Positions 1 to 14,531 of a stretch of DNA of 64,000 nt are shown one piece after another (position 1 is the stretch's first letter; each line of letters starts with the position of its first letter). The DNA lies in assembly GCA_963978905.1 (NCBI GenBank), contig OZ022260.1, forward strand, positions 43,545,551-43,609,550. Direction: 5' to 3'. The stretch comes from Trichostrongylus colubriformis (taxonomy: Eukaryota; Nematoda; Chromadorea; Rhabditida; Trichostrongylidae). The notes below the pieces were generated by a model. The model ran no database searches, was not told the origin of the DNA, and was given only the letters and a program-made list of their open reading frames with translations. The position numbers and the translations under genes are program-made.

Positions 1-18
1 GGAAAGCAGTAACTACTA

Positions 19-1801
<1,783 letters not shown>

Positions 1802-3594
1802 GCTAGATCTGAAAGCAAAGAGTGATAAGATAAGGAAGCAAGAGACGATCAGATGGCAGAAGATCAAACACCAGCTGTAAAACGCTTCAAACCCGTTCGC
1901 TCATTTTCATCGGAGACGCTTGATAAGGGCAGACGTTAAGTATCAAGCAGAGAGAATGCATCACGATGAGGTGTCAGGGTGATAGAAAATGCAGAGACGC
2001 AGATGGTCCGATTGGAGCGCTTTTTCTGCAATGTTCTGGTCGCCTTGTCGTTTTTATGCTGGCTGAGTGGGGAGCACACACTCACTTTAGTTAGCTTTCT
2101 TGTCCGTTGAAATATGCAAAATGGAACATGAAGCTATGACGATGTGTGCTCTGTTATAGTTGTTAGGTTGAAACATACCAAAAGCAGATTTATTTTTCAA
2201 TCCATTCTTCAATCAGTTCTTTGTTGGAAACCACTCATTATGCAGGTAATGTTGTTCTATGAGTAGTCATCATTGCATCCAGAACTCAGTCAATAGGAAG
2301 TTTTCTTCCTTTTTGTCTATGGTTCATGATATGTTAGCTCGGTGGAGAGTAATCACCCGTAGCTTCTTTTTTTGTAAGGCTTTGGTGAACTCTAACCTCG
2401 AGATCACCATCATTTCTTCATATTGTCGCCATTTACTGGCCTATTTTGATTGTGTCCGTATTTGTAACACTGCCTCGAGCTGTACTATCTGTTTTTAGTT
2501 TGTTTTGATCGTCATACTCGTCGAAGTTCCAAGGTACCGCAACTATTGTATGAAGGGTAGCGGCAGACCGCCCAGTGATAAGGTTTATTGAAAGGCAACT
2601 GGTGGCATTCTCTGAAGCGTTCAAGCTTCGGTCTAGTCTCCTGCCTTTGTATCCTCTTACATTCCCATAGTAATCGTTGGGATCGAGGTTTTGATTCTAT
2701 TAAATGTATGAGTGACGTAGCTTTAGAAGCTCTTTCGTATCCACCTCAGCCAGAGAAATTGTTCTTTTCAGGGAGAAAGTGGTCATTCGTAACCAGCTGC
2801 CAACTAACCCTGTGGTCGTGGAACTTCTACTACGACCATGTCGACCACCTCGACTGCTGTCGACGAGGGAAAGAGCGGCAAGCGCCAACGTGTGGGTGAA
2901 ATACTTTCGGTTTTCCATTTCCGAAACCATACTTCATTATTAACACTCAGAAGGTGCTTTTGCCTTTTCTGCCCCAGAGCGTTTCGGTAGTCTTAGGAAA
3001 GTACAATAATGAAACCTTGGAAAAGTATATATGTAAGCTCAGTTTTATCTGAGACGGTGACGATTATTTTCAATGCAAGGCTTACCTGCCACTCGCGACC
3101 ACAAAAGAGCTCTTTGAATTCGCCATTTTCCGAACTATAAAGTCAGTCGAAAGTGCAGTTTACTCGCCGACCATTCTCTTAGCGACTCTACTCAATTGTT
3201 CAAGGCATTCGGACCTTCCAATATCCATTCATTCTTTTTCTGGTTTTCGGTAGCGTGATGATTTTCGTGTACTGAAAATCTGAAATGTTAGAGCGCCTTT
3301 GAGAGTTTCGTATCCAGGCTAAGGGATGGCATCTTTAATGGTCCATGAGCGCAGCCATAGGTCAGCAGCACTCACGTACAGCTTGCAGCTCTTCAAGCAT
3401 TGCCCATTTAATCAGATCCTTCAACGTCACATCTGTCACTTGTACGCTCACTTGCGTGGCAACTAAATTTTCCTGTGATTTGTTCATATTCATCGTTACG
3501 GAAAACTTTTCATCGCAAGTTAGGTTGAGCTTTTCATCAGACGTTGCTAATGAAACGTACTAAGGCACTGAGGTTGGCATTCTTCTTCATTCAG
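1802..3594. other. Divergent intergenic region between cfim-1 and the carrier gene
   Basis: No exon chain could be supported here. The region should hold the promoters of the minus-strand cfim-1 and the plus-strand carrier, and probably the first exon(s) of the carrier, which I could not identify. Open frames around 2,590-2,930 on both strands lack family similarity and consistent splice sites. Confidence 0.5.
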
Positions 3595-6500
3595 GCTGTT
3601 CAACAAAAAAAAAAGCAGAGCATCGTTTGGTTAAGGTTAGAACTAAAGATGAGATTGGTTTACAGGGGCGGCCAAGTGTCATGTCTTCATTGGTCGGTGG
3701 TGCAATTGCCGGAGCAGTTGCGAAAACCACCATAGCCCCTCTTGATCGAACAAAAATTTACTTTCAAGGTTGGTTGAGAAAGTTATACAGAAAGTGGTGC
3801 GTTTCATCGTCTCGTTAATTGTGATGTTTTTTGCATTATAAATGTAAACATCAAAGTGAGAATGTAAACTAACTAAGTAGTGTGTTCTTTTGAATTACAT
3901 AATAGAAAAGGGTTCACAATCGAGGAGCGTATTCATGACTCTTGCCAATGTGCCAGAGCTGCGTGAAAGGAATTATGAGGTCATTTTTGGTTTTATTTCG
4001 GAATAAAAGTTGCGAGCAAGATATTGATTTTCGATGAAATTCGTTTCATAGACCTGGCAGGTGAGTGTTCCTGTGCGTTTCAGCAGTCTGAATGTTCTGT
4101 ACTAATCATTCCATTACGAACTATTGATTCAAGTACATCTCTTATTTGCTTTTTTGCAGTGTCGACTACTCGGGGATACTCATTCAAATCTGCCTTAAAA
4201 TTCGTTATTTTAACATATCGTGAACACGGGTTTTTCGCTTTGTTCCGTGGAAACTCTGCCACTATGGTTCGCGTGATGCCTTACGCTGCAATACAGTTTG
4301 CTGCGTTTGAGCAGTATCGGCATTGGCTGCAGGTTGATGAAAACGGGTAAATCTTATTTTATTCGTACAAAAATCAGTTTTGATTTCTTCATTTGCTACC
4401 AGTTTCTTTATGACGTTAAAAGGCACAAACTTAAACGACAAAATTAGGTCCTTCCATCGATTTTTTTCATTTTTGATGTCTTTTGCTATGCCTCACTGTG
4501 ATTGGTTGGCGTTACAGTGTAAGAACTCCTGGACGTCGTTGTATTGTTGGCTCAATGGCCGGTGCTACAGCGGTTTTCCTTACCTATCCTTTGGACACCG
4601 CAAAAGCTCGTCTATCCATATCAACGAAAAAGGAATATGCTACTTTGGCATCGGTAAATCATTTGCAAATTTTGCAAAGTTTTTTCTTTTGTGTACTTTC
4701 ACTGTATTCGACTAGGATTTTGATGTGAGACAAAAGCACGATAATGCTCCGGCCTTATCTCGTGGTCTGGAATTGACGATATTTTTCTAGGTATTCGTAA
4801 AAACAATCAATGAAGGAGGAGTTCTTACTCTGTACAGAGGATTGTGGCCCACTCTGTTAGGTAGTTTTTTTTTCAATACCAGTCGTGTTTATTAGGCTTT
4901 ATCATGGAATTGTACCATTAGCAATGCGTTTTTGTATTACATTTCGTCTGTCTTCACAGAAATAATTATTTTCGCTTGTTTCCCATTAGTTATACTAAGA
5001 TAGGTTAAATAATAAACAAAAATAAAAATAAAAAAGCTTCTGTCTTCACAGAAATCGTAGTCTGAGGTTTCATCAAAACAAGAAAAACGGAAAAACTACA
5101 CCACATGTTCTAGCTGATGGTTGTCTTGTAGTTCGTTCCTACTATGCAATGCTAATGATTATCTTTTGAGCCAATTTATAGGAAACTGTTCCTAGGGAAA
5201 AAACTAGGGGAAACCAAGCAGTCCCAGAGGGGAGCTGCTGGGTTTTGCGGTATCAATTTATGAGCTGTTCTTATGATGTTGGTTGAGCTCTTCACACCAT
5301 ATGAGTTATTTACCTCTACCTTACAGAAGTACCGTACTGATATTGCAAATGATGCCAGTAATCACTTTTTATGGGCTTCCTTGGGGCGGTGCAATATACT
5401 CATCACAATGAAAGCCAGGAGCAGCGAAAGTCTTTTAAACCTATCTTAATATAACGAACGGGAAACAAGTAAAATAATCAGTGAAGGTACAAGGTGGACT
5501 TCCTTGCTCTACATCGTGCGTTACATTCTGCTTTGAGAAGGTTACCTCAGTTTTTACTAACTTTTTTGCTCACAATCTCTTATTTTGTTGTAAACCTTAG
5601 GTATCTGAGCTGTCCCAAATTTACTGATTGGAGAAATGAAGGAGGAAAAGCAGACAACGCGATCCTGATGGGTTTCGAGTTTCAAAATTGTGTTTCTGCA
5701 ACTTTGTGTTGCTTCGATGTAGCGGGATCGCGCAATCGCCATCCTGAATTTATGTTTGAAGTCTGAATACGTGAACATTGTTCTAAAGAGCAGTTCGCAA
5801 CAGCCGTGCCTACATTAGTGCAAATGTGAAAATGAACATTTACATGGTTCATGCCAGAAATTTACTGCGTGAGGTTGAATACGCTGAGTTAGAGCTAGCA
5901 TCGCTTGCGAAATTTCTGATATAATTGACCTATAATAACACAATTATATTATGAAAACATTATTATGTTACCACATGAAGCTATATTATAACAATATGGC
6001 CGTCTTAAATTCTGAAGAACATTATAGATTGGAGATCTTGCTTCTGTGTGAAGTTAAACAAGGTGCTTTTCAGGAGTCATTCCATATGCTGGTTCTTCTT
6101 TCTTCACCTATGAGACTTTGAAAATAAAGTATAAGGTTCTGTTATGGTCAATTATGTCTTCGTACTCTTCAGCTTTCGGTCCATTTTCACTGACCGTTGT
6201 AGGTGTAGCAATCCCACAATTCATTATTTTTAGGAAAAGACTGGAAATGAAACCACCTCACCGTGGCGAATGCTTTTTGGCGCATTGGCCGGGTTAGTAG
6301 GACAGTCTTCTTCTTATCCTTTGGATATAGTCAGAAGACGGATGCAAACCGGTCGCATTGAATCGAGTAACGGGGTGTTGAGATCTCTCATTACCATTTA
6401 CACTAACGGTAAGTATGTAGTGTCCTTCTTTTATCTTGAATTTTTTTGTGCTTTTTAAGGTCTCAGGTTTTCTGTTGGACTTTATATTCATCTTCTTCGC

Positions 6501-6648
6501 TGCATTCGGATCCTCAAATTGAACTTTTTCAGAAGGCCTGAAGCGTGGGCTCTACAAAGGTCTTAGCATGAACTGGGTGAAAGGTCCAATTGCCGTTGGC
6601 GTTTCTTTTACGACATACGAATATCTCAGACAGTATTTTATTTCATAG
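3595..6648 (+). CDS. Mitochondrial carrier, SLC25A42-like (CoA/ADP carrier), first exon unassigned
   Basis: Inner-membrane mitochondrial carrier; the closest family I recognise is SLC25A42, which moves coenzyme A and adenine nucleotides. Exons: 3595-3768, 4160-4346, 4518-4653, 4791-4860, 6074-6135, 6234-6408, 6533-6648 (TAG); all junctions keep frame. The three carrier repeats each show the P-x-D-x-x-[KR] signature: [17 protein letters not shown] and [10 protein letters not shown]. The SLC25A42-type segments [36 protein letters not shown] and [19 protein letters not shown] are almost unchanged from the human protein. The first listed exon enters in frame from an acceptor at 3594. An internal Met (3681, MSSLVGGA) could start a minimal protein, but a short upstream exon is more likely. 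Intron 5 (about 1.2 kb) is the largest. Confidence 0.92.
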
Positions 6649-7601
6649 TAATGCTAGACTTGTCGTAGATTAGGGCAGTTATTTCATCAGTATATTCCGT
6701 CTAGATTGCTCAATTTGCTCATCTTTCGATGGGATTATTGCTTTCGATGATCTTGTAAGGAGGCCTTCATGTAAAACTTAGAATTCGCTTGTTTATCGAT
6801 TTGCCGAGTGATTTTTCTTCTACCTTATTTTACTCAGGCATTATACTATGCTCATCAATGAAAAATGTTCTTTTGCATCCAGTAGTTACTTGCTGTCATT
6901 ACAACTTTGGAATGAATTTTCCTTCCTTGCTCTTTCATGAATGTGCGGTGTTTGTTGTCGATTTATTCTACGTTGAAGTTCTAGTCTTCAAGTTCACTAG
7001 TTGTAACTCGTCTCACTGATATTCAATTTACGTACTTGCTCACGTTGTAAATACCCTATACATTGAATTTACCACAGTTTTATCAGAATTTATAGTCAAA
7101 GTTAATCTTTAATGTTTTTATTGGCCCTACCAGAGCTGCATTTATAGATATCACTTGCAAAAACAATAAAGTTAGTAAAAGTCGAAAGTCTCTCTCATAA
7201 CAGTGGTGTGATGATACCAGAAACATTATTGAAGTTATTTGATGGAACATGAGGGTGAATTTTGAAAGGCCCAACTTTGCGTCGACGTCGAAGCTCCTCT
7301 CCCTCCCTGGGCTTAAGCTAAAATTGGTATCCCCTCCCACATGAAAAACATCTTTCAAAACAAAGGTCTCATCTGCTTTAGCCTAAGCCTAGGGAGGGAA
7401 AGAGGCTTCGACGTCGGTGAAAGTTTTGGCCTCCCCTCCCCCGACTTTATTTGACCCCTTAGTTCATAAATCAGTCTTAATTGGTGTCATTTGTTCATGT
7501 CTTGTCGGTTTTAGTAGTAGTTATATGTTGGCGCTCAGAAGAACATTATGAATCCTAATTTCAGGCATTCAGTTATGACCGTATAGTTATTGGAAAACAC
7601 A
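6649..7601. other. Intergenic region with a decayed inverted-repeat element
   Basis: No gene is seen. The stretch contains a degenerate copy of the GGGTCAAATAAAGTC inverted-repeat element (separate entry). Near its end it has an acceptor-like TTTCAG at about 7,563, 38 bases before the ATG of the PWWP gene, a candidate trans-splice site. Confidence 0.5.
7253..7457. repeat. MITE family 1, degenerate copy C
   Basis: Near-palindromic element. The right end CCCCCGACTTTATTTGACCC matches the two better copies at 14.5 and 15.0 kb. The left end is worn (GGGTGAATTTTG). The inner arms carry the family core CCTAGGCTTAGGC-like motif and its inverse, and the GACGTCGAAGCT motif and its inverse. The flanking 8-mers do not match, so this is an old insertion. 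Confidence 0.8.
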
Positions 7602-10455
7602 ATGGGTAAAATCAGTTCCGGTTAGTTGTTTATCACTTTTTATACTAGTGATGACTAGAAGTAAGAACTGCTTCTGTTGCTATCGTCTTGAGCGCGTGAC
7701 TAAGTATTTTTCAGAGATACGTAAAGGTGATGTGGTTTGGGCTCCATATCGCAGGGACCCTCTGTGGCCCGCTTTGGTAGGTTTTTCGTCAATATCTTTA
7801 TCGAGGAACTGGGAATAAGAGCATATCCGTTAACTGTATTTCAGTGCACTTGACCTGAAAATCTAACATTTCCTCCCAATTTTAGGTACGAAACAGCTAT
7901 CCTAAGAAAGTGACGTACATATTCTTTCCATTGCCTCCTTCTGACACTCCGGAAAGCCCTTGGAAAAAGACTCCCACGTTCAGCTGTCAACCCAAGGTAT
8001 TTTTATCAAATTCAAGATGTAGGGAATGGGCCAGTTATTTACATTTATACACTTCTAGTCAGTCCGTGCGCTCTCTGTCGACGACATTTTGCCCTCTCAT
8101 TCTAAAACCGATCTCATAGAGGCGTTCGAAGCCGCCATACAGTATCTCAATAAGAAAGGATTACCAAGAGTCAGTGTTCCTTTTAACTCAGCTTCTCGTT
8201 GGACTTTACTGTTTTTGTGAAAATCTTGGTGCGCAATGAAACCTCCCACTTTAGGGTTCCGCAGCCCCAAGACTAGACATTCACATCACTCCTGGGGGTA
8301 CGCAGTCATCAGTGGTAGGGAACACTTTCGAAGCTTTTCCAGACGAAGACGGAACAGCCAACGTATGTCTTAATTTTTCGGGAAATGGAATCTATAGCAT
8401 CTTAAGAAGAGCTTTGGTAAGTATAACAAATTTTACTGTTCATTACATCTTCAGGAGAAACAAGATATCGCCTCAAAATGGAATGCTCATGATGAAAATC
8501 TGCTAACTGAAAGCGACAACTTCGACGAAAACACGGATAGTGTAGAGGATGCGTTAGCCAAGGGTACGTGGGATCTTTTACCTTTCATTTAAAATTATGG
8601 CAAAAAAAATCATCCATTTCATTCTTTCTGACTCAGTGAATTTCCCTCATGTCTATATATCGTATTTGTATTAACGGGGTTCTGATATCCATTTTGGATT
8701 CACTCGGAACTGGGCACACCTGGGTCTGGAAGAAAACGGTCACCACGGTGCGACATCCATCTTTGAAGGGAAGGCAAATGCGATCCTTCTTTTGTGCCCT
8801 TCATGTCCTTCACAGCACTATGCTGATTTCATTGTCAGACGAGTAATCAAACCTGAGATAACGGATATCCTATTTTCTCGCACTGATTTGCTATATTACA
8901 CGCGTCGTTCTTCGTCCAACTTCGAAAAGTTCACTCCAAATGCTGGTCTCTGCAGTTAGAACCTCTTTCGCAATAGATCAAATGCAACCGTCCCTCTCAA
9001 GAATTCCTCAACTCCTGGCGTACCCTGGCTCGGGACCCTAATTATCAGTCTCGGTTCACCGATTTCTGTTGATACATAAATGGTTCATTTTTCGTACAAT
9101 TTTTAGTTTAAAGGGGCGTTCACTTCAACAGCTACAAAAAATGCAAATTATTCTGTTCTTTTATCGCCTTTTATGGGTCGTAGATATGAAATGACTCCAA
9201 GACCAAGCAGGCAGCGAGAGATGTTTGTAATCATGCCGTCTCCAAAACATTTTCAGTTCAAGAAATATTGCAGAATAGACAAAGTCGGTGGCCCCATGTT
9301 TCTTTTTCCTTTCACACTGTAACAATTCTTCAGATCCTTTCCACCATCCTTCCTTCTTCGCGACTTTGCTGCGTCGCATGCGTAACACGTCTGATTATAC
9401 TCCGTTTCCTTTACCAGAAGGGCTAAGATAAGACCATGCCGACTGTATAATCGCTCGCGCTTTCTTCATTGAAGGAGATTACCTGTTAATCGCATACTTA
9501 CGTCCATTACAGTTGAGAATTTTTGCTAGCATTCCGATTCATCCTCTTTGTGAACATCTCTTCATTCACCTTCACGCCAAGCTAATTTGGAAGCGAGTTT
9601 TTTTTTTCAAGTTTCATACGTCGTATTTATTATCTGGCAGACAAAACGCTCATCTCGAAATCGTCCGCTAGACGGAAGATATGTGATGATAGTTCAATCT
9701 ATCTAGCGAAACGCAAACCATTACCGCCGTCACCTCCGAGAGCTTCAGCGTTTGCTGCGGACTCGACCACACACTCGGACACTTCTCCATCTCCTGATCT
9801 CTTAGCGCCTACAGTCAGTTTTTGTTTAAGGTTTCGGTCTTCACTTTCACCATTATAATGTATTTTAGATATTTCGTGAGGCAATTTCTATTCTGGAGCG
9901 TGTTTGGACAACTGACTTAGTGCAAAACTATGTGACACCACCACGCTCTGTTTTACGTTTTGAAACGCACACTGGCGGTCTTTTGTCAGGTGAAGAATTC
10001 AGCCCTTCTCTTCATGCTGTTTCGGCGCCAGTGTAGAATGACCAGGCGAAAGGGTTTCACGACAAACTCATTTGATCATTACAATTTAGACCATGAAACT
10101 GACAGTCTCTTTGACTTGATCTTCTCTTGGGTTCGTGACCGTGAACATGATTCATATTTTTTACCTGGTGTCCATCTTGTTCTTGAAGTACTTATGCCAG
10201 AAGTGATCATCCAGGCCCTCATGCAGGTATCACAACGTTCCACTCCTTTGTGTTCGTGTAATTTATTTCCGTAAAAGAGTCTTAAACTCGTTTCAGGCCC
10301 GCGGTATTACACGGGAAGTAGCTGAACGAATGTTGCGATACACACCATCGGAGAGCAGCTGTAGTAGCAGTACGAGTAACGAATTAAGTTCCAACCATTC
10401 TTCTAAAAATGGCGGGAATAATAGGTTGGTCTCTGAATTTATTTTATTGCGATAA
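7602..10455 (+). CDS. PWWP-domain protein, possibly PWWP3A/MUM1 (EXPAND1)-like
   Basis: Probable chromatin reader; PWWP domains bind methylated histone tails and DNA. Proposed exons: 7602-7620, 7715-7776, 7886-7996, 8059-8169, 8255-8362, 8455-8563, 8733-8945, 9641-9813, 9869-9989, 10090-10226, 10297-10455, all frame-consistent, giving about 440 aa. Residues 8-45 hold the PWWP core: KGDVVWAPYRRDPLWPAL then a beta strand VTYIFFPLP. The middle is acidic and Ser-rich. A second conserved block near residues 340-400 (FLPGVHLVLEVLMPEVI, then GITREVAERML) resembles the C-terminal domain I recall from MUM1/EXPAND1. The tail is Ser/Asn-rich. The start of exon 7 is uncertain: a better acceptor at 8636 is also in phase but meets an in-frame TAA at 8672. 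The orthology is inferred from motifs only. Confidence 0.75.
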
Positions 10456-12106
10456 TGTTTCTTGTGTGGCGCTCGGATATTGTAGAGTGTTTTTCGTAAT
10501 ATATTGATCTCCAGCAGAAATTATCATTGCAAGTGATACAAATGATAGTACAAACTGCTAACATCATAGTGATTAAAGCTTTTGAGGACATTTCACGAGA
10601 CATGAAGCGATTGCGATTAGAACGATGAGTCCGTTTTAGTAATGTTATAAGCAGAAAGGTTTCTTATTTTTTGAAGTCGAAAAAATTCAAAACAAAAACT
10701 CCCTTTGTTAACATATTCTAAATAGACTTTTTCGTTTTTTGGTATCGCAAAAAGTGTTCTCATAATCAAAAAGTGACCTATTCGCTTAACAAAACACCGA
10801 AATGAGGTGAAGATGATGCTGACTGGGCGTTGTCGATACTGTTGCGATGAAGTTTTTGGAGAAATTTCGAAAATCAAAAATGTAAGTGCTATCTCAGTGA
10901 GTATCTCGTAGAATGTTGAAATTATTGAGCCTTAAGCATCACTGACGTGTCAGTCTGCACATTCAATTATATAAAGGCTTAGTGGTCAAGAGAAGTGGTT
11001 TCTTTCCAGTTTTAGGATTTGGGCAAAAATAACACTCCTAGTGCCCCTTCCTTCGATAACACTAAAATGCAGTGTACGCGAAACTTGAATTGTACTAATT
11101 CACTCATCACCCAAAAGAAGCTGAGTCAGTGCAATGGCTTTGGCTTTGTGTTGTTTACTTTCGGCTCGGCAGAGCAGGACTCATAGTGATTATTGCAGTG
11201 CCCAGAAAAGCGGTGGGAGTTTGGATGAGTTAGCAAGAATTGCATGTAAGGAACGGGAATCAATCACCGAGTGAAGGCAATATTTTGGGTAGTATGTTTT
11301 TCTTACGATTTTCAAGTGTTCTTTTTGAATTGGCTATTATAGTAACTTATACTGACATTATGTTTGTGCTTATTATTGTTTTCTGAAAGTGAGCACGCCG
11401 GTGGCATAGGAGTTCAGTGGAGGGCCTGATATGGCCTTGTAGCTTCCTTTCTCCTCTGAATTGAATTCATTTGCACTCACTCTTTCGAAAATTCGCATCT
11501 GCGGGAACCTGCCTCATCTTCTAAGTTAAATTCATTCTGTATCCATATATAAACCATTCATTTACTTATTTCATTCCAAATTTCCAAAAAATTCAACCGT
11601 ATAGTCTGTTTACTTTCTAAAAAGACGAGTATTTCTGGAGTCATATTTTTCAGTAATGTACACATGTGAATCAATGAAGATGCTAACTTCGTCGACTTCT
11701 TACCACCTGAGCAAGTTGAACTTTTTATTTTTACATATTAATTTCTGCTGAAGTGGTTATACAGAAGAAATGGTGCGAAAGTTTAATCCCCGTAGAGTTA
11801 ATGTATGCTTGATCACGGAAAACCTGCAAGTTTGTCACAGACAAAGTTATAGTTGCGAATTGAAAGCAACACAGAGCAAAAAAAATTGACAGCGAAAACA
11901 CGTACATCTCAAAACTACGTGATTCCACTATGTATAAACAATCTGATATGGAGTTCTGTTGACCATAAAGCAATGTAATGCTCATAACTGATGAATAGTG
12001 AATTATCTCTGCGTCCTTGAAACAATGATGAGGACCAAAAAAACCATGAAAGAGAAACAACTAAAATGCAACGAGGGCTGTGCCCCAGTAAACCAACAAA
12101 ATAAAA
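10456..12106. other. Convergent intergenic region
   Basis: Lies between the 3' ends of the PWWP gene (plus) and the LysM gene (minus). I see no exon, RNA gene or clear repeat. AT-rich stretches with AATAAA-like motifs on the minus strand near 11,725 could serve as the poly(A) signal of the LysM gene. Confidence 0.4.
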
Positions 12107-14484
12107 TTATGTTTGGTCTTCTTTCGCATGTTCTTCGTAATAAGTGAGTAGGAGTGGAACCACCATGAATATAATGACAACGACTGTGACTAAAGCCCAT
12201 ACGGAACAGATGGTATCCGGTGGGCGAGCATCAACAAAATGGAAAGAACCCGGAATACCGTCCTCTGGCAGTGCTTCTCGTACTTGAGCTGAAACTAAAA
12301 AAATAACAAAATGGAAGCATCACATAGATCGATCGTCCTTTTCCGAAGGGAAGTCAAGGTACTGCTACAGATCACTTTGTAAAGATATGAAAACTCAGTA
12401 GAAGATTGGACGCTAATGAGCAACGAGATGGTAACGGAACAGGAGGACGTCTCATAAAAACTGCACACCTAAGCTGTGAGATGTCAATCTGCACACTTAT
12501 GAGTATATTTTTGCCTGAACTTTAGTTGATGCAGGTAGGATTCCCTTCTTGTGGGCTCAGGTAAAAGTAGCATCCACAGTGAGATGCCCTCCCGCTCATT
12601 GCGATACGAAAATGTTTCTGGTCGTGAAACGTGGTACTAAACATCAATCTACGCTATGACTTAATCGAAAAAAGCCGCACAACCCACCATCTGTGTCACC
12701 TTCTTACCCGTGATGCAACAAATCATCCATATCCACCAATAACTCGATAAACTTTAGTATTAAGACTGGTGAAATAGGTCATAGCGACATATCTAAAGAG
12801 GTAATAGTTGCTCACCGATCACTGTATCTGTTTTGTTGAAAATTTCTTCTACGCTGGGATCTCTTGAAGAATCTCTGTTTCTGGTATTTGATACCGATTT
12901 CTCTCCGTCCAATAAACGAGCACGTTCATCGAAATCTGAAATGGTTGCATACCACCCGGAATTCAAACGCAAATTTACAACATAATACAATTGACAGTGG
13001 TCTCTCTTCCATGTCCTTTTATCAGAATCGTAGTGCTTGGTAATGTGTTTGAATAAGATAGTTCACACATAGGAAATCCGCAAAACTGAGTGGTTCCACC
13101 TATCATCTCAGGACTACAAATCGTTATAGGGAGAGCGTAGCAAGATCAACGTCCAATGTATCTAAACAACGCATAAACATCACCTATAATGTGTTCATCA
13201 TCCTCGGACGAACTGCCGACGCCGAGCGCGTAACGCAAACGACTCACAGGAATTTTCACAACGGTCAATGCGACGAAATCTTGATCACTTACAAGATTAT
13301 TGGCTCGTTTGATATCGGAAACCTGAAACTGGCCAAAATAAATTCATATTACTTGCCCTTATACGCATGTCATCAGCTCGATCTACAACTCCGCATTGGT
13401 CGCCGTTAGACTTCGCGATTTAGCGATGCCGCACTCTTGCAGGGCAGGTTGTTCTGGCTCTCAGACCTCACAATGCCGCGAGTTCGAGTGCGACTGCGAC
13501 TTCGCAAAGTCGCGAAGACTGACGGCGACTTGTCGTTTTGACATATCAAATGATTTAGCTCTAAATCGCAAATAGCTGAAACTATCACTGCACCATGTTC
13601 CAGTCGTGGAAACCTATCAACCTTGGAAGTAATTAGTCATCCATGCCATCAATTTGAGGAACTAAACATGAAGTTAAAGGCAAAACTATTTGGATGGCAT
13701 CAAATTGGGTCGTTTTGAGGCAAAACTCACCAGGCAAGAATCTAGAAACCGGTACTAATTAGTTGATGGGGCCACTCATCACACTGTCATCCCTCACTTG
13801 AGACTTTTCATAGTCATATGCTTGCAACTCATGTGTATACTTTCCCCTAAACTTTACCTGAGGGGGGTTGGGCTTCATCCTGAGCAAGGCTTAGGTTACA
13901 AACCTAGGCAAAAATAGGACTGAACGACGAGCACAGTGCCCTCCTCCCTCAACTACATAACACCCAGAAACCAACTCATCAGTGCCATTCGAAAATATCC
14001 TATTTGAAAAAAAATTCAAAAATAGAGTAAAACTGAAACTGGGTGCTAATGTAGTTGGGGGAGGGGGGGGGGTACTCCAACGAGCTCGGCGTCTGGTGCT
14101 ATTTTCGCCTAGATTTTTAGGCTAAGCCTTAATTTAGGGGAAAGCCCCTACTCCCCTGAAGTAAGGCTTAGGCAAGAATATACACTCGAGTATACAAACC
14201 GAGGATTGTGGAACGGTTTCGGAACGACAGCGTGACAATGAGTGGCCATCCCCAACTACAGTAGCACCTTTAAATGTGCCTCTATGTAAACTAACATAAT
14301 GACTTACATTAACTGAATATTGTATAGCGATCTTGTTTAGTGTATCTCCCGCCTTGACTTTTCTCTCTATGATAACCGCATCTTTGTTAAAAGGTGACTC
14401 CATCCGCCGCTCCGAATCCGACGACGTCCGTGCGATTCTGGAACGCATGGCGATCTCCGGACGATCTCCCGACTCACCGGACAT
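12107..14484 (-). CDS. LysM-domain single-pass membrane protein (LYSMD3/4-like)
   Basis: Protein with one LysM module and one membrane span, matching the LYSMD3/LYSMD4 group of endomembrane proteins; the metazoan ligand is uncertain. Minus-strand exons in coding order: 14484-14308, 13322-13184, 12935-12816, 12288-12107 (TAA), total 205 aa, in frame throughout. The LysM domain spans about residues 37-85 and begins VIIERKVKAGDTLNKIAIQY. It continues in exon 2 with IKRANNLVSDQDFVAL and VKIPV, the most conserved part of the family. A Ser/Glu-rich linker follows. A hydrophobic span (WALVTVVVIIFMVVPLLLTYY) lies near residues 175-196, with a short polar tail EEHAKEDQT. A start 54 bases upstream at 14538 is open too, but the MSGESG start fits better. 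In C. elegans the equivalent is, I believe, one of the lmd genes. Confidence 0.9.
13400..13528. repeat. MITE family 3, copy A (inside LysM gene intron 1)
   Basis: Inverted-repeat element of about 130 bp. The ends are TCGCCGTTAGACTTCGCG and its near-inverse CGCGAAGACTGACGGCGA. The interior is GC-rich with repeated GCGA motifs. A related copy lies at 63,536-63,682. Confidence 0.65.
13841..14143. repeat. Inverted-repeat element with G/C tracts (inside LysM gene intron 1)
   Basis: Imperfect palindrome of about 300 bp with ends TTTCCCCTAAA and TTTAGGGGAAA. The arms share the inverse segments CCCTCAACTACATAACACCCAG and CTGGGTGCTAATGTAGTTGGG. Family-1-like AGGCTTAGG motifs sit near both ends. The right arm carries a run of at least nine G. 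It is likely a non-autonomous DNA transposon. Confidence 0.65.
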
Positions 14485-14531
14485 TTCTGAGACGGTCACC
14501 GGACTCCTTATGCTGGAAGGACACAGATATA

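Noticed and set aside
2588..2930. Overlapping open frames on both strands before the carrier gene
   Set aside because: Protein-like stretches exist in two frames, but no start, splice phase or family supports any of them.
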